A stretch of 6,368 bases of DNA from JBBRLA01 sp038231615 (lineage in GTDB: Bacteria; Myxococcota_A; Polyangia; Palsa-1104; JAEUJZ01), in the NCBI GenBank assembly GCA_038231615.1, contig JBBRLA010000520.1, positions 1 through 6,368 on the forward strand, written 5' to 3'. The position numbers and the translations under genes are program-made. Numbering within the stretch: position 1 is the stretch's first letter; each line of letters begins with the position of its first letter. The notes beneath the pieces are model-generated. The model was not told where the DNA came from. It worked only from the letters and a program-made list of their open reading frames with translations, and ran no database searches. Of this stretch, positions 1-6,080 are shown one piece after another.

Positions 1-1420
1 GCACCGTGGGGGCCGATACCCCGGGCAGTTCCAGGCCAAAATCGACGAGGCTGTGCAGCACCGCGCCGCAGACACCGGCCAAGGCCCCCAGTTCCGCCGT
101 GCTGAAACCATGGCGCCGAAGCCAGAGTCCGCGAACGAAGAAGACCCCGAGCAGCCAGAGCAAGAACGCAACGGGACCGCCGAACTCGGACAGATGCTGC
201 AAGGGAAGCGCGGCCGGATACGGGACCGAAACGTCCTCGTCACCCGTCCGGTAAACCGGGAACACCGAGGCGAAGGCCCCCCGGCCCGCCCCCACTGCCA
301 AATAGTCTCGACACAGGGCCAGGCTGTCTCGCCAGACGCGGACCTTTTCGTAGTGCAGGATGGATCGGTCCCCAAGGCTGCGCATGCGCTCGCCGAACCC
401 CGGCAGGCAGACCATCGCGATCGCCAGCCCCAGCCCCCCCAGGCACAGGCCGCGCAAAAGGGCCCGCCTGGGACGCAGGGGGTTGCCATGGATCAACCCG
501 TAAAATACCGCGCCCGCCACGGCGGCAGCGAAGAGCCCCCCGCGGGAAAAGGAGAACAGGAGCGCGCCGATCTGAAGCAGCAGCGCCCCCACCCCGAGCC
601 ATCGGCGTCGCGGTGCTTCACCTCGCTGCGCGCCTTCAACGACGAGGCCCGCGGTGGCGAAGGTGGTCAGCAAAAGGAGGTTGGCGGCGTGGTTGCGGTT
701 CACGAAGGTGCCCAGACCCGAATACCAGGCGGGCGGAAATGCGTAGAGGTGAAGGATGCTGGTGTGGTTGTGCTCTGCGGCGTGAACCAGGGCCACCATC
801 GCCTGAAGGGTCCCGACGATGGCCAACCCGGCGAAGACCACCCGCGAGGCCCCCCGTCGCCGCCCGAGACGGCCCCAGAGCAAGGCGATCCCGACCAGCG
901 TCAAGGCACGGGCCAGTTCGAAAAGGCCCGCGGGCAGGTCCAACGTCAGGGGGATATACCGCGCCGGTTGCACCGAGAGCCGCAACTCTGCGGCCCGCGA
1001 GCTGACCCATTCCACCCAGCGCAGCGGCAGCGGCACCAGTTGCACGATCCCCGCCATCACCGGAACGCTCAAAAGGGCGACCAGCCACCCCCCGAGCCAT
1101 CCCCCCGGAAGGCGGTGCTCGCTCGCCAAGCCCGCCGCGCCGCGGGGATCGCTCGCCAAGCTGCGGGGATCGCTCGCCAAGCTGCGGGGATCGCTCGCCA
1201 AGCCCGCCGCACCGCGGTGATCGTTCGCCAGGCGCGCCGCGCCGCGGTGGGCCATCAGCACCGATAGCGCGGTGAGCCCAAGCAGCACCGGCGTCCAGAA
1301 CGGCAGGACGCCCCCGATAAGGATCGGCGTGGCCAGGACCGGCAGGGCGGCAATCCATAGCAGGGCTCGCCGCCCGGTCGTTCGATGAAGGCCAGGGCGT
1401 TTTGCACCCGCCTGACTCAG
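1..1420 (-). CDS. O-antigen ligase/polymerase (Wzy_C) family membrane protein, 3' end cut by the window
   Basis: This frame stays open from 1420 to the window edge (473 residues, no stop seen). It reads as a multi-pass inner-membrane protein of the O-antigen ligase/Wzy family, which polymerises lipid-linked glycan repeats or transfers them to an acceptor on the periplasmic side. Helices are visible near residues 20-38, 42-57, 108-130, 168-182, 194-212, 246-262, 275-290, 296-310, 323-339 and 415-432. Family hallmarks are FVNRNH (239-244), SFSRGG (290-295), an Arg/Trp/Asp patch after the last long loop (about 360-365), and HSLVDF followed by Pro (456-466) near the end. No ATG, GTG or TTG lies before the first helix in this frame. 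The best start is a CTG at 1420, which overlaps the upstream TGA as CTGA and has GGAG 8 nt upstream; it gives an Arg/Lys-rich N-terminus before helix 1. Residues 64-103 are a tandem repeat in a loop predicted to be cytoplasmic. Sequence alone cannot separate polymerase from ligase; lying last after OPX favours polymerase (inference). Confidence 0.88.
   Translation of the reverse strand, partial: MSQAGAKRPGLHRTTGRRALLWIAALPVLATPILIGGVLPFWTPVLLGLTALSVLMAHRGAARLANDHRGAAGLASDPRSLASDPRSLASDPRGAAGLASEHRLPGGWLGGWLVALLSVPVMAGIVQLVPLPLRWVEWVSSRAAELRLSVQPARYIPLTLDLPAGLFELARALTLVGIALLWGRLGRRRGASRVVFAGLAIVGTLQAMVALVHAAEHNHTSILHLYAFPPAWYSGLGTFVNRNHAANLLLLTTFATAGLVVEGAQRGEAPRRRWLGVGALLLQIGALLFSFSRGGLFAAAVAGAVFYGLIHGNPLRPRRALLRGLCLGGLGLAIAMVCLPGFGERMRSLGDRSILHYEKVRVWRDSLALCRDYLAVGAGRGAFASVFPVYRTGDEDVSVPYPAALPLQHLSEFGGPVAFLLWLLGVFFVRGLWLRRHGFSTAELGALAGVCGAVLHSLVDFGLELPGVSAPTV
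1121..1240. repeat. In-frame tandem repeat with 21/30-bp units
   Basis: The plus-strand core gctcgccaag starts at 1121, 1151, 1172 and 1193, and a variant (gttcgccagg) starts at 1223. Spacings are 30, 21, 21 and 30 bp. The two central units are identical; the 30-bp units carry an extra GC-rich 9-bp piece. All spacings are multiples of three, so the Wzy-like frame is kept and encodes LASDPRS (7 residues) alternating with LASDPRGAAG-type units (10 residues), at residues 64-103. This looks like a coding minisatellite that expands by slippage or unequal exchange, lengthening the loop between helices 2 and 3. Confidence 0.9.
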
Positions 1421-2007
1421 AAGAACCGCTCCGGCACCGAGATGATGTCTCCCGGCCGCACCGCAAAATTCTTGGCCATCCCATCGCTGATGTCGCCAGC
1501 GGCGACGCGGTAGATGAACTGCTTGCCGGCCACCGTCCGGGTGACGGTGGTGCTGTTCTTGGCCGACACCGGCGTGAACCCGCCGGCCTGGGTGATCGCC
1601 TCCACGATGTTCATCCCGGCGGCGCAGGTGAAGGTCCCCGGCCGGGCCACCTGCCCCAGGACGTGAATCTTCTTCGACACCTGCTCCTGCACGTAGACCG
1701 ACACCTGCGGCGATCGCAGGATGCCGGCACGCAGGCGCGTGGCGATCAGCGCCGCGACCTGCGAAGGCAAAAGCCCGGTCACCTTCAGCGTCCCGACCAG
1801 GGGAAAGTCGATGGTGCCATCGCCGCCGACGCGATACTTGGCCGACAGGTCGCCCTCGCCGAAGACCCGGACGTCGAACGTGTCGCCGGTCCCCAGGGTG
1901 GAGTCGTCCTGGGAAAGGACCTGCTGGCCGCCGGACTCCCGAAGGGCCCCGTGGCAACCCGCGCAAAGAAGGAACAAGGTCAGGATTTTCGTCTGCTCTC
2001 GCATCAT
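1417..2007 (-). CDS. Short polysaccharide export (OPX, Wza-like) lipoprotein
   Basis: This 196-residue protein is an outer-membrane polysaccharide export protein that guides capsule or exopolysaccharide across the periplasm. A short signal peptide ends at Cys18 in a lipobox-like CAGC, so it is probably a lipoprotein, although Cys at -3 is atypical. A Poly_export domain spans about residues 36-112, with GDTFDVRVFGE near its start and GDGTIDFPLVG typical of the family. One SLBB domain follows (about 113-165, IHVLGQVARPGTF), then a second short beta segment ending RPGDIISVPERFF. Wza of E. coli is about twice as long and ends in a helix that forms the outer-membrane pore; that part is absent here. 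The start at 2007 is chosen because ATG overlaps the upstream stop as TGATG; a second ATG follows directly at 2004, and a longer frame to 2034 would run into the barrel gene. No strong Shine-Dalgarno is seen, so translation is probably coupled. It overlaps the next gene by 4 bp. Confidence 0.93.
   Translation of the reverse strand: MMREQTKILTLFLLCAGCHGALRESGGQQVLSQDDSTLGTGDTFDVRVFGEGDLSAKYRVGGDGTIDFPLVGTLKVTGLLPSQVAALIATRLRAGILRSPQVSVYVQEQVSKKIHVLGQVARPGTFTCAAGMNIVEAITQAGGFTPVSAKNSTTVTRTVAGKQFIYRVAAGDISDGMAKNFAVRPGDIISVPERFF
1429..1432 (-). promoter_or_regulatory. Shine-Dalgarno GGAG for the CTG start
   Basis: The minus strand reads GGAG followed by 8 nt and then CTG at 1420. The site lies inside the last codons of the OPX gene. 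It supports a coupled CTG start for the Wzy-like gene, because no standard start codon exists in that frame before its first membrane helix. Confidence 0.5.
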
Positions 2008-3335
2008 CAGTAGCGCACCGTCAGGCGCAGCCATGCCTCGTGCTTGGTGTAGCTCACCGGCGTGATCGCCGGCGTGGTGACCGACTGCACGCGGGAATAG
2101 CCATTGGAAACATTGGACTGAAGGCCATAGCCCGCGGCCGGAATCAGCCAGTCCCGGATGGGCATCTCGGCCCGGAGCTCAAGAGAAAGAAAGTTGTCGA
2201 CGCGGTCGGTCTGCGGGTCGCACGGCATGAGTTCGCCGTTCTTGCAGATCCCGCCGGCCAGCAGCATCTCCGGCGTCCCCTGGAAGGCCATCCTCTCGTA
2301 CGACACGTGGCCAAAGAGGGTCACCCGGGAAATCAGGTGGGAATACGACAGCCCCACCGAGTCCTGATCGAAGTACGAGCCGACCAGCGAATTGGCGAAG
2401 TCGTGGTGATAGTCCAGCGTGGCGCTCGCCAGGTACGTCGGCTTGTAGCGGACCTGCGCCGCGATGATCCCCGTCGATGGGGACGGCCCCCGGACATAGA
2501 AGCCGTTGCCGTAGCCGCCCTGCAGATTCACCGCGAGCTTCTGCGTGATGAGCCCCATGACCCCCGCCTCGGCGCGGAACGGATAGGAACCCGAGCGCAG
2601 GTTCTGGTTTTCGATCGAGGTGTCCAGATAAGTCACGAACTGCTGGGAAAGCTCGATGAAAAGCGCGGTCTTCGGCAGGAACTTCCACGATCCCCGCAAG
2701 ACCACCGAGTTCGACAAAAGGTCCAGCCCGCTCAGCCGGGGCCCGTTGTCGACGTTCTCGAAGCCGTCGAAAGACAGCTCATAGATCAGCGAGATCTGCA
2801 ACCGCCGCCCGCCAGGCGAGTACCTGAACCGGACGCCAAGGACGTTGGTGTCCCGGTCAATGTTGTACGGGTTGTAGCTGTAGGGCGGCTGGTTGGTGCG
2901 CAGGTAGTTGTCGTACAGGTCGATGTTCAGCGCGCCCCGCGGGAAGAGCATCAGCAGCCCGCCCAGTTCGACCCCCAGGGCCCGGTGCTCCGCCACCGTG
3001 GTGTCGGGGGTCAGATACTCCCGGTAGTCCAGCCCCACGTGGACCCGGAAGTCGGCGGTGTGGGCCGAAAGTCCTCCATGCCGCAGGGAGAGCGTGGACA
3101 GGTCCACCGAGGGCAAGATCCGCAACAAGAAGGCCCCGATCGGCAGCCCGTTCCCCAGCCTCCCATTCGAGAAAAAGACGTTCGAGTCATAGCGCAGCTC
3201 GGTCGCAAAGCCCGCATGGACCACGATACGGTCGCCTAGCATCAGACCCGGCCCCTCCGCCTGGCAAGGCCGAGCCGTGAGCCAGAGCGTGAACCAGGCT
3301 CCAAGAAGCACCCATCCGAGTTGTCGCCGCAGCAT
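2007..3335 (-). CDS. Outer-membrane beta-barrel protein, putative polysaccharide secretion porin
   Basis: This 442-residue protein has a Sec signal peptide (hydrophobic core 7-20, likely cleavage after CQA at 24-26). After that come alternating polar/hydrophobic beta strands with aromatic girdle residues throughout, and it ends in aromatic Tyr, as outer-membrane barrels do. The early YDSNVF motif (49-54) is typical of the BBP2-type barrels found in exopolysaccharide loci. In M. xanthus (established knowledge), short OPX proteins lacking a membrane segment work with separate barrel porins of the Wzp type (e.g. EpsX/WzpX). The position directly before a short OPX gene, with a TGATG overlap, fits that pairing. 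Cys364 and Cys372 sit in a likely surface loop and could form a disulfide. The start is 10 bp after the preceding stop with no clear Shine-Dalgarno, so coupling is likely. The barrel assignment is firm; the export role is inference from context. Confidence 0.85.
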   Translation of the reverse strand: MLRRQLGWVLLGAWFTLWLTARPCQAEGPGLMLGDRIVVHAGFATELRYDSNVFFSNGRLGNGLPIGAFLLRILPSVDLSTLSLRHGGLSAHTADFRVHVGLDYREYLTPDTTVAEHRALGVELGGLLMLFPRGALNIDLYDNYLRTNQPPYSYNPYNIDRDTNVLGVRFRYSPGGRRLQISLIYELSFDGFENVDNGPRLSGLDLLSNSVVLRGSWKFLPKTALFIELSQQFVTYLDTSIENQNLRSGSYPFRAEAGVMGLITQKLAVNLQGGYGNGFYVRGPSPSTGIIAAQVRYKPTYLASATLDYHHDFANSLVGSYFDQDSVGLSYSHLISRVTLFGHVSYERMAFQGTPEMLLAGGICKNGELMPCDPQTDRVDNFLSLELRAEMPIRDWLIPAAGYGLQSNVSNGYSRVQSVTTPAITPVSYTKHEAWLRLTVRY

Positions 3336-3345
3336 CGGTCAGGAG

Positions 3346-3990
3346 TCAGGGCTGTGTCGGGGTGGTGGGCGTTTGGCCCATGTTGTTCTGGGTCGCGAAC
3401 GGGCTGTCCGGCGCGGCCTCCTCCACCCCCGGGGGGGGCATGGTGAAGTTCGGCGCGGGCAGCCCGGGATCGGTGGGGTCGCCCTGGGGCACGCTGGGAT
3501 CGACCTCGACCTCGATCTGCGACGGCCCGACGTAGCCGTTCTCCTCGCCGGCGCAATTCTCCGCCTCCGCCGAGAGGACCAGCACCTTCTGGTAAAAGAT
3601 CCGCAGACGGCTAAACTCGTGGGTCCGTTCCGCGCTGTCGTCGCGGCCGATGGCCTCAGCCAGGGCCGACAGGGACTGCTCCGCCTCCTTCAGGTGGCCC
3701 TGCCCCTGCGAGAGCTTCTCGTTCAGGCAGTTCAGCTTGATCAGGTCCTTCTGCTGGATGGCGATCTCTCGCTTCTTCTGGTCTCTTCGCACTGACGATT
3801 GCATTTTTTGCATATAGGACTTTGCCCGTTCAAATTGCTTTTTCCTGGATAGACCTTTATCAGCCAAAGGGCTGGCCTGGTCTTCCACGCCTGGAGATTG
3901 TTTTCCGGCCGCATCCTGAGCGGCCGCGCTGAGCGCGCTGGCGAGCAAAAAACCGCCGACGCAAGTGAATAGGGAGTAAACGTGGCGCAT
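3346..3990 (-). CDS. Secreted coiled-coil protein of unknown function, first gene of the polysaccharide operon
   Basis: This 214-residue protein starts with a Sec signal peptide (residues 1-24, hydrophobic core 8-22, cleavage near ALSAAAQ). A charged helical region follows from about 45 to 145 with strong coiled-coil character (Lys/Glu/Gln-rich). The tail (about 160-214) is Pro- and Gly-rich and disordered. Two cysteines, Cys88 in KLNCLNEKL and Cys146 in AEAENCAGE, flank the second half of the helical region and could pair in the periplasm. From memory, similar secreted proteins with these two Cys motifs occur beside polysaccharide export genes in Myxococcota; no enzymatic motif is seen. The start at 3990 is chosen for the signal peptide and for AAGGAG 7 nt upstream; a longer frame to 4074 lacks both. 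GC is only about 46% over 3781-3880, well below its neighbours. A role as periplasmic scaffold or partner of the export porin is possible but not shown. Confidence 0.85.
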   Translation of the reverse strand: MRHVYSLFTCVGGFLLASALSAAAQDAAGKQSPGVEDQASPLADKGLSRKKQFERAKSYMQKMQSSVRRDQKKREIAIQQKDLIKLNCLNEKLSQGQGHLKEAEQSLSALAEAIGRDDSAERTHEFSRLRIFYQKVLVLSAEAENCAGEENGYVGPSQIEVEVDPSVPQGDPTDPGLPAPNFTMPPPGVEEAAPDSPFATQNNMGQTPTTPTQP

Positions 3991-3997
3991 CAAGGTT

Positions 3998-4003
3998 CTC
4001 CTT
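3998..4003 (-). promoter_or_regulatory. Shine-Dalgarno AAGGAG of the operon's first gene
   Basis: The minus strand reads AAGGAG, 7 nt before the ATG at 3990, near-ideal strength and spacing. It fixes the start of the coiled-coil protein and is the strongest ribosome binding site in the left block. Confidence 0.8.
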
Positions 4004-4030
4004 CGCCTCCGGCAACCATCGGCAAGGCGG

Positions 4031-4075
4031 CTTATACTAGCACAAGCCATAACCGGATGCCGATAAATAATCATA
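4031..4075 (-). promoter_or_regulatory. Candidate promoter region of the polysaccharide operon
   Basis: This AT-rich stretch lies in a 302-bp gap ahead of the left block. Two minus-strand -10-like hexamers are seen: TATGAT (4075-4070, five of six matches to TATAAT) and TATAAG (4036-4031, five of six), the latter just after a TGC that could act as an extended -10. Matching -35 boxes are poor; the best for TATGAT is ACGGCA at 17-bp spacing. An activator-dependent promoter would fit. No sigma-54 type -24/-12 element was found. Start sites would give leaders of roughly 35 or 70 nt. Confidence 0.4.
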
Positions 4076-4097
4076 TATGTGTTTCGTTATCTTGCCG

Positions 4098-4112
4098 TGT
4101 AATTTATTTACA
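4098..4112. promoter_or_regulatory. Inverted repeat TGTAA-N5-TTACA, possible operator
   Basis: The perfect 5-bp arms TGTAA and TTACA are separated by 5 AT bases, just upstream of the candidate -10 elements (centre at 4105, about 40 bp before the start expected from TATGAT). The position suits an activator or repressor dimer. The arms are short and the region AT-rich, so chance is possible. Confidence 0.35.
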
Positions 4113-4128
4113 GTGATTGTCCAGGATT

Positions 4129-4173
4129 TCGCGATCGCCCGGACGCCCGGACGGTGGTTGTCGCGATCGCCCG
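4129..4173. repeat. Pair of 13-bp direct repeats upstream of the polysaccharide promoter
   Basis: The sequence tcgcgatcgcccg occurs exactly at 4129-4141 and 4161-4173, 32 bp apart (about three helical turns). Each copy contains the palindrome gcgatcgc. Between them is an 8-bp tandem duplication (cccggacg at 4138-4145 and 4146-4153). Helical phasing and the noncoding location suggest binding sites for a regulator of the left operon, about 55-110 bp upstream of the candidate -10s. Confidence 0.5.
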
Positions 4174-4229
4174 TGACCGTTTTAGGTCCCGGGATCGGGA
4201 TGTCCACTGGGCTTCGTCGATTTGTCGGG

Positions 4230-4257
4230 AAAAATGAAACGGCACCGGAAAAGGCCG
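4230..4257 (-). terminator. Possible weak intrinsic terminator after the GltG-like gene
   Basis: On the minus strand, 35 nt after the stop at 4293, a CGGC/GCCG stem (4257-4240, 10-nt loop) is followed by a T-rich run (TTTCATTTTT, 4239-4230). The stem is only 4 bp, so termination may be partial or Rho-dependent, and read-through into the polysaccharide operon cannot be excluded. Confidence 0.3.
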
Positions 4258-4292
4258 CAAAAGAGGCCCGGCGGGCTAGGCTACTCGAAGCG

Positions 4293-5672
4293 CTACTTGG
4301 AAGCCTGGAAGATGAACGGATAGGCGAACTGGACCTCCTCGCCACCGCCCTGCGGGGGTGGGAAGCGCCAGTTGCTGGCCCGCTCGATGATGCAGCGGTT
4401 GACGTCGTCGTCGTGCATCGTGTCGGTCTCGATCTCGGCCTTGCTGACCTTGCCCACCTTGTTGACGGTGAAGCGCAGCGTCACCTTGCCCGAAAGGCTG
4501 GGGTTCCTTTTCAGCGCCGACTCATAGCACGCCACCAGCGCGCCCTTGTACTGACGGATCTTCGCCGCCACCGCGTTCGGGTCCAGCTCCGCCGAGTCCA
4601 GGTCCTGCGGCGCCGCCTCGCGGATCATCCCGCGGACCTTCTGCTCCCCCTTCTCGCCGGTGCCGATACCCTCGGAGGGCCCCGACGCCCGCAGGCCGTC
4701 GATGCCCCGGGACAGGCCCGTGCCGCCGCCGCCCTTGACTGCCCGCAGGCCATTGTTGGTCGCGCCCACCCCGACCCCGCCAATCTGGCCAAAAACCTTA
4801 TCCGCGTCGCTGCCCGGGTCGCCGCCCTTCATCAGATCGGCCATCGCCCCGCCCTGGCCCTTGGCGGTCAGCATCTTCAGCACGCCCATCTGCGACACCT
4901 GCTGTTCCAGACGCGCCCGCTTCTCCGCCGCCGCCCTGGCGATCTCCTCGGCGGTGGGCTCTTTTTTCGCCAGCTTGACCGTCGGCGCCGGCCGTTTCTT
5001 CTCGCCGGTCTCCTTCTTGGCTTCCTTTTCCGCGTTCGGCTTGTCCTCTTCCTTTTTCACCTCGACGCGCTTGGGCACCAGCATCTGCACGAAGCGATCG
5101 GGGATGTCCTCGATGTCCTGCTGCCGCGGCCAGTCGATGTTCCGCAGGTACAGGATAAACCCGAAGTGCAAGAGGAACGACCCCAGCAGCACCGCCGCCA
5201 GCCGCCCGTCCACCTGCCCGATCACCGAGCCTCGCACTGATGGCGGAAGCTGCGGACGCGGCTGCACCGGCGGGGGCTTGACGAACTGGAACAGGACCTT
5301 CAGGTCCCCGATCACCAGCCGGCCGTGAGACCGGTCGTTGAGCATCAGGTGCCAGATGTCGCCCTGCTTCTGCGCCTTGCCCTTGCGCAACTGCGACAGG
5401 TCGATCACCGCCTCGCCCAGGCTGAGCCGCCCCTCCATGGAGTCGGTGAAATTCAGCGCATAGCCCTTGGGCGTGGATTCAAAAAGGGAAAAGATCTTGG
5501 GCAACGCCACCGAGGCTGGCACCACGAAGGTGTTCTTCACCGACTGCCCCAGGGTGATGTTGGTACGCTTGCGAAACAGCCGCTCTTCCAGACTTCTTCC
5601 GCCCTGGAAGATGCCCACCCGCAGGATCTTCTCTTGCGACTGTTCGCCGCGCTGTTTTTCGGCCATGCCCAT
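4293..5672 (-). CDS. GltG/PglI/NfsG-like protein: FHA-like domain, one TM helix, AgmX/PglI TonB-like C-terminus
   Basis: This 459-residue bitopic inner-membrane protein belongs to the AgmX/PglI family of myxobacterial trans-envelope machines (Glt gliding complex, Nfs spore-coat complex). In order: a cytoplasmic FHA-like beta domain (about 15-130); a Pro-rich linker (133-145); one membrane helix (about 157-177, ending in LHFGFILYL); a Lys/Glu-rich periplasmic helix (200-258); a Gly-rich flexible stretch (283-340); and a TonB-like C-terminal domain (about 365-459). The last has the family pattern ACYESALKRNP, SGKVTLRFTVN, a second Cys (427) and NWRFPPP. Cys382 and Cys427 may form a disulfide. 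In the Glt model the periplasmic part contacts outer-membrane components and couples inner-membrane motor force to the surface; no motor genes are in the window. The start at 5672 has GAGG 5 nt upstream; ATG at 5666 is an alternative. It follows the small secreted gene by 12 bp. Whether it corresponds to GltG, NfsG or another paralogue cannot be told, so no symbol is given. Confidence 0.9.
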   Translation of the reverse strand: MGMAEKQRGEQSQEKILRVGIFQGGRSLEERLFRKRTNITLGQSVKNTFVVPASVALPKIFSLFESTPKGYALNFTDSMEGRLSLGEAVIDLSQLRKGKAQKQGDIWHLMLNDRSHGRLVIGDLKVLFQFVKPPPVQPRPQLPPSVRGSVIGQVDGRLAAVLLGSFLLHFGFILYLRNIDWPRQQDIEDIPDRFVQMLVPKRVEVKKEEDKPNAEKEAKKETGEKKRPAPTVKLAKKEPTAEEIARAAAEKRARLEQQVSQMGVLKMLTAKGQGGAMADLMKGGDPGSDADKVFGQIGGVGVGATNNGLRAVKGGGGTGLSRGIDGLRASGPSEGIGTGEKGEQKVRGMIREAAPQDLDSAELDPNAVAAKIRQYKGALVACYESALKRNPSLSGKVTLRFTVNKVGKVSKAEIETDTMHDDDVNRCIIERASNWRFPPPQGGGEEVQFAYPFIFQASK

Positions 5673-5684
5673 CCGTGCCTCGTC

Positions 5685-6080
5685 TCAGAACGGGCTCTGG
5701 CCCGTCGCCTGGAGAATCCTGGGCAGGAAACCCTGAGACAGGGTCTCCCAGTCGTAGTCGATGCTGGAGCGTTGCAGCACATAGAAGGCGTTTGGCTTCT
5801 GAAGACGCCCCTCCACCACGATGCCCTCGGTGATACGAAAAACCTTCTGCCCCGTCGCAGACCGCTCCACTTTTACCTTCGGGGGCGGCGGCGCCGCGGC
5901 GCCCGGCACGGCCTCGGCGCCCGAAGCCGCACCCTGGGCCCACGCCGGGCCCAAAAGAAACAGAAACGCCAGGCACATCCCTAAAAGCCCGACCCGAAGC
6001 GCCGGTTTCTTCTGGGCCCGTGTCGTAGCGCCTGGCAGCGCTGCTGACGTCAAGCCGGGCATCGCCTTGGGTGTTCTCAT
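5685..6080 (-). CDS. Small periplasmic or membrane-anchored protein in the gltF/nfsF position
   Basis: This 131-residue protein has a basic N-terminus (residues 1-29), a hydrophobic segment at 29-47 ending in a possible signal peptidase site after AWA (46-48), and an Ala/Pro-rich linker (50-67). A compact conserved-looking domain follows (68-131), with TEGIVVEGRLQKPNAFYVLQR and a C-terminal FLPRILQATGQSPF. It may be secreted to the periplasm or held by an uncleaved helix. No enzymatic motif is seen. Small proteins of this type, with a strand reading VEGRLQKP and an FYVL-like motif, are familiar beside AgmX-type genes in Myxococcota, and its place between a TPR gene and a GltG-like gene matches gltF. 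The start at 6080 is supported by the ATGA overlap with the upstream stop and by a GGAAGG-type Shine-Dalgarno; the long region before the hydrophobic core is unusual, and an internal start (Met7 or Met35) is not excluded. Confidence 0.82.
   Translation of the reverse strand: MRTPKAMPGLTSAALPGATTRAQKKPALRVGLLGMCLAFLFLLGPAWAQGAASGAEAVPGAAAPPPPKVKVERSATGQKVFRITEGIVVEGRLQKPNAFYVLQRSSIDYDWETLSQGFLPRILQATGQSPF

Noticed and set aside
1121..1240. Short regularly spaced repeats that might be a CRISPR array
   Set aside because: The units are 21-30 bp with almost no unique spacers, are in frame, and encode part of a protein loop.
53..1267. Long plus-strand open frame (404 codons) opposite the Wzy-like gene
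   Set aside because: The translation is Arg/Pro/Gln-rich low complexity with no domain. The minus strand in the same place gives a coherent multi-helix membrane protein with family motifs.
1260..1420. Apparent frameshift at the 5' end of the Wzy-like gene
   Set aside because: Rechecking the bases near 1275-1285 shows the hydrophobic frame is continuous from 1420 onward. Only the start codon is unusual.
636..1484. Minus-strand 282-codon frame overlapping the OPX and Wzy-like genes
   Set aside because: Its product is Gly/Arg/Ser-rich nonsense. The overlapping frame from CTG 1420 is the one with membrane helices and NRNH, SRGG and HSLVDF motifs.
2040..3239. Plus-strand 399-codon frame opposite the barrel gene
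   Set aside because: It is a high-GC shadow: composition dominated by Arg, Gln, Pro and Val without a recognisable fold, while the opposite strand is a clear signal peptide plus beta-barrel.
4131..4138. gcgatcgc octamer as a cyanobacterial HIP1 element
   Set aside because: The gene content is myxobacterial in type. The octamer occurs as part of a local 13-bp duplication, which is better read as a regulator site.
3991..4292. Possible small RNA, tRNA or riboswitch in the gap
   Set aside because: No cloverleaf, long stem or known aptamer pattern was found by eye; only short repeats and promoter-like elements are visible.
4077..5240. Plus-strand 387-codon frame starting in the intergenic gap
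   Set aside because: It runs antisense to the GltG-like gene, is Leu/Arg/His-rich and low complexity, and has no ribosome binding site or domain support.
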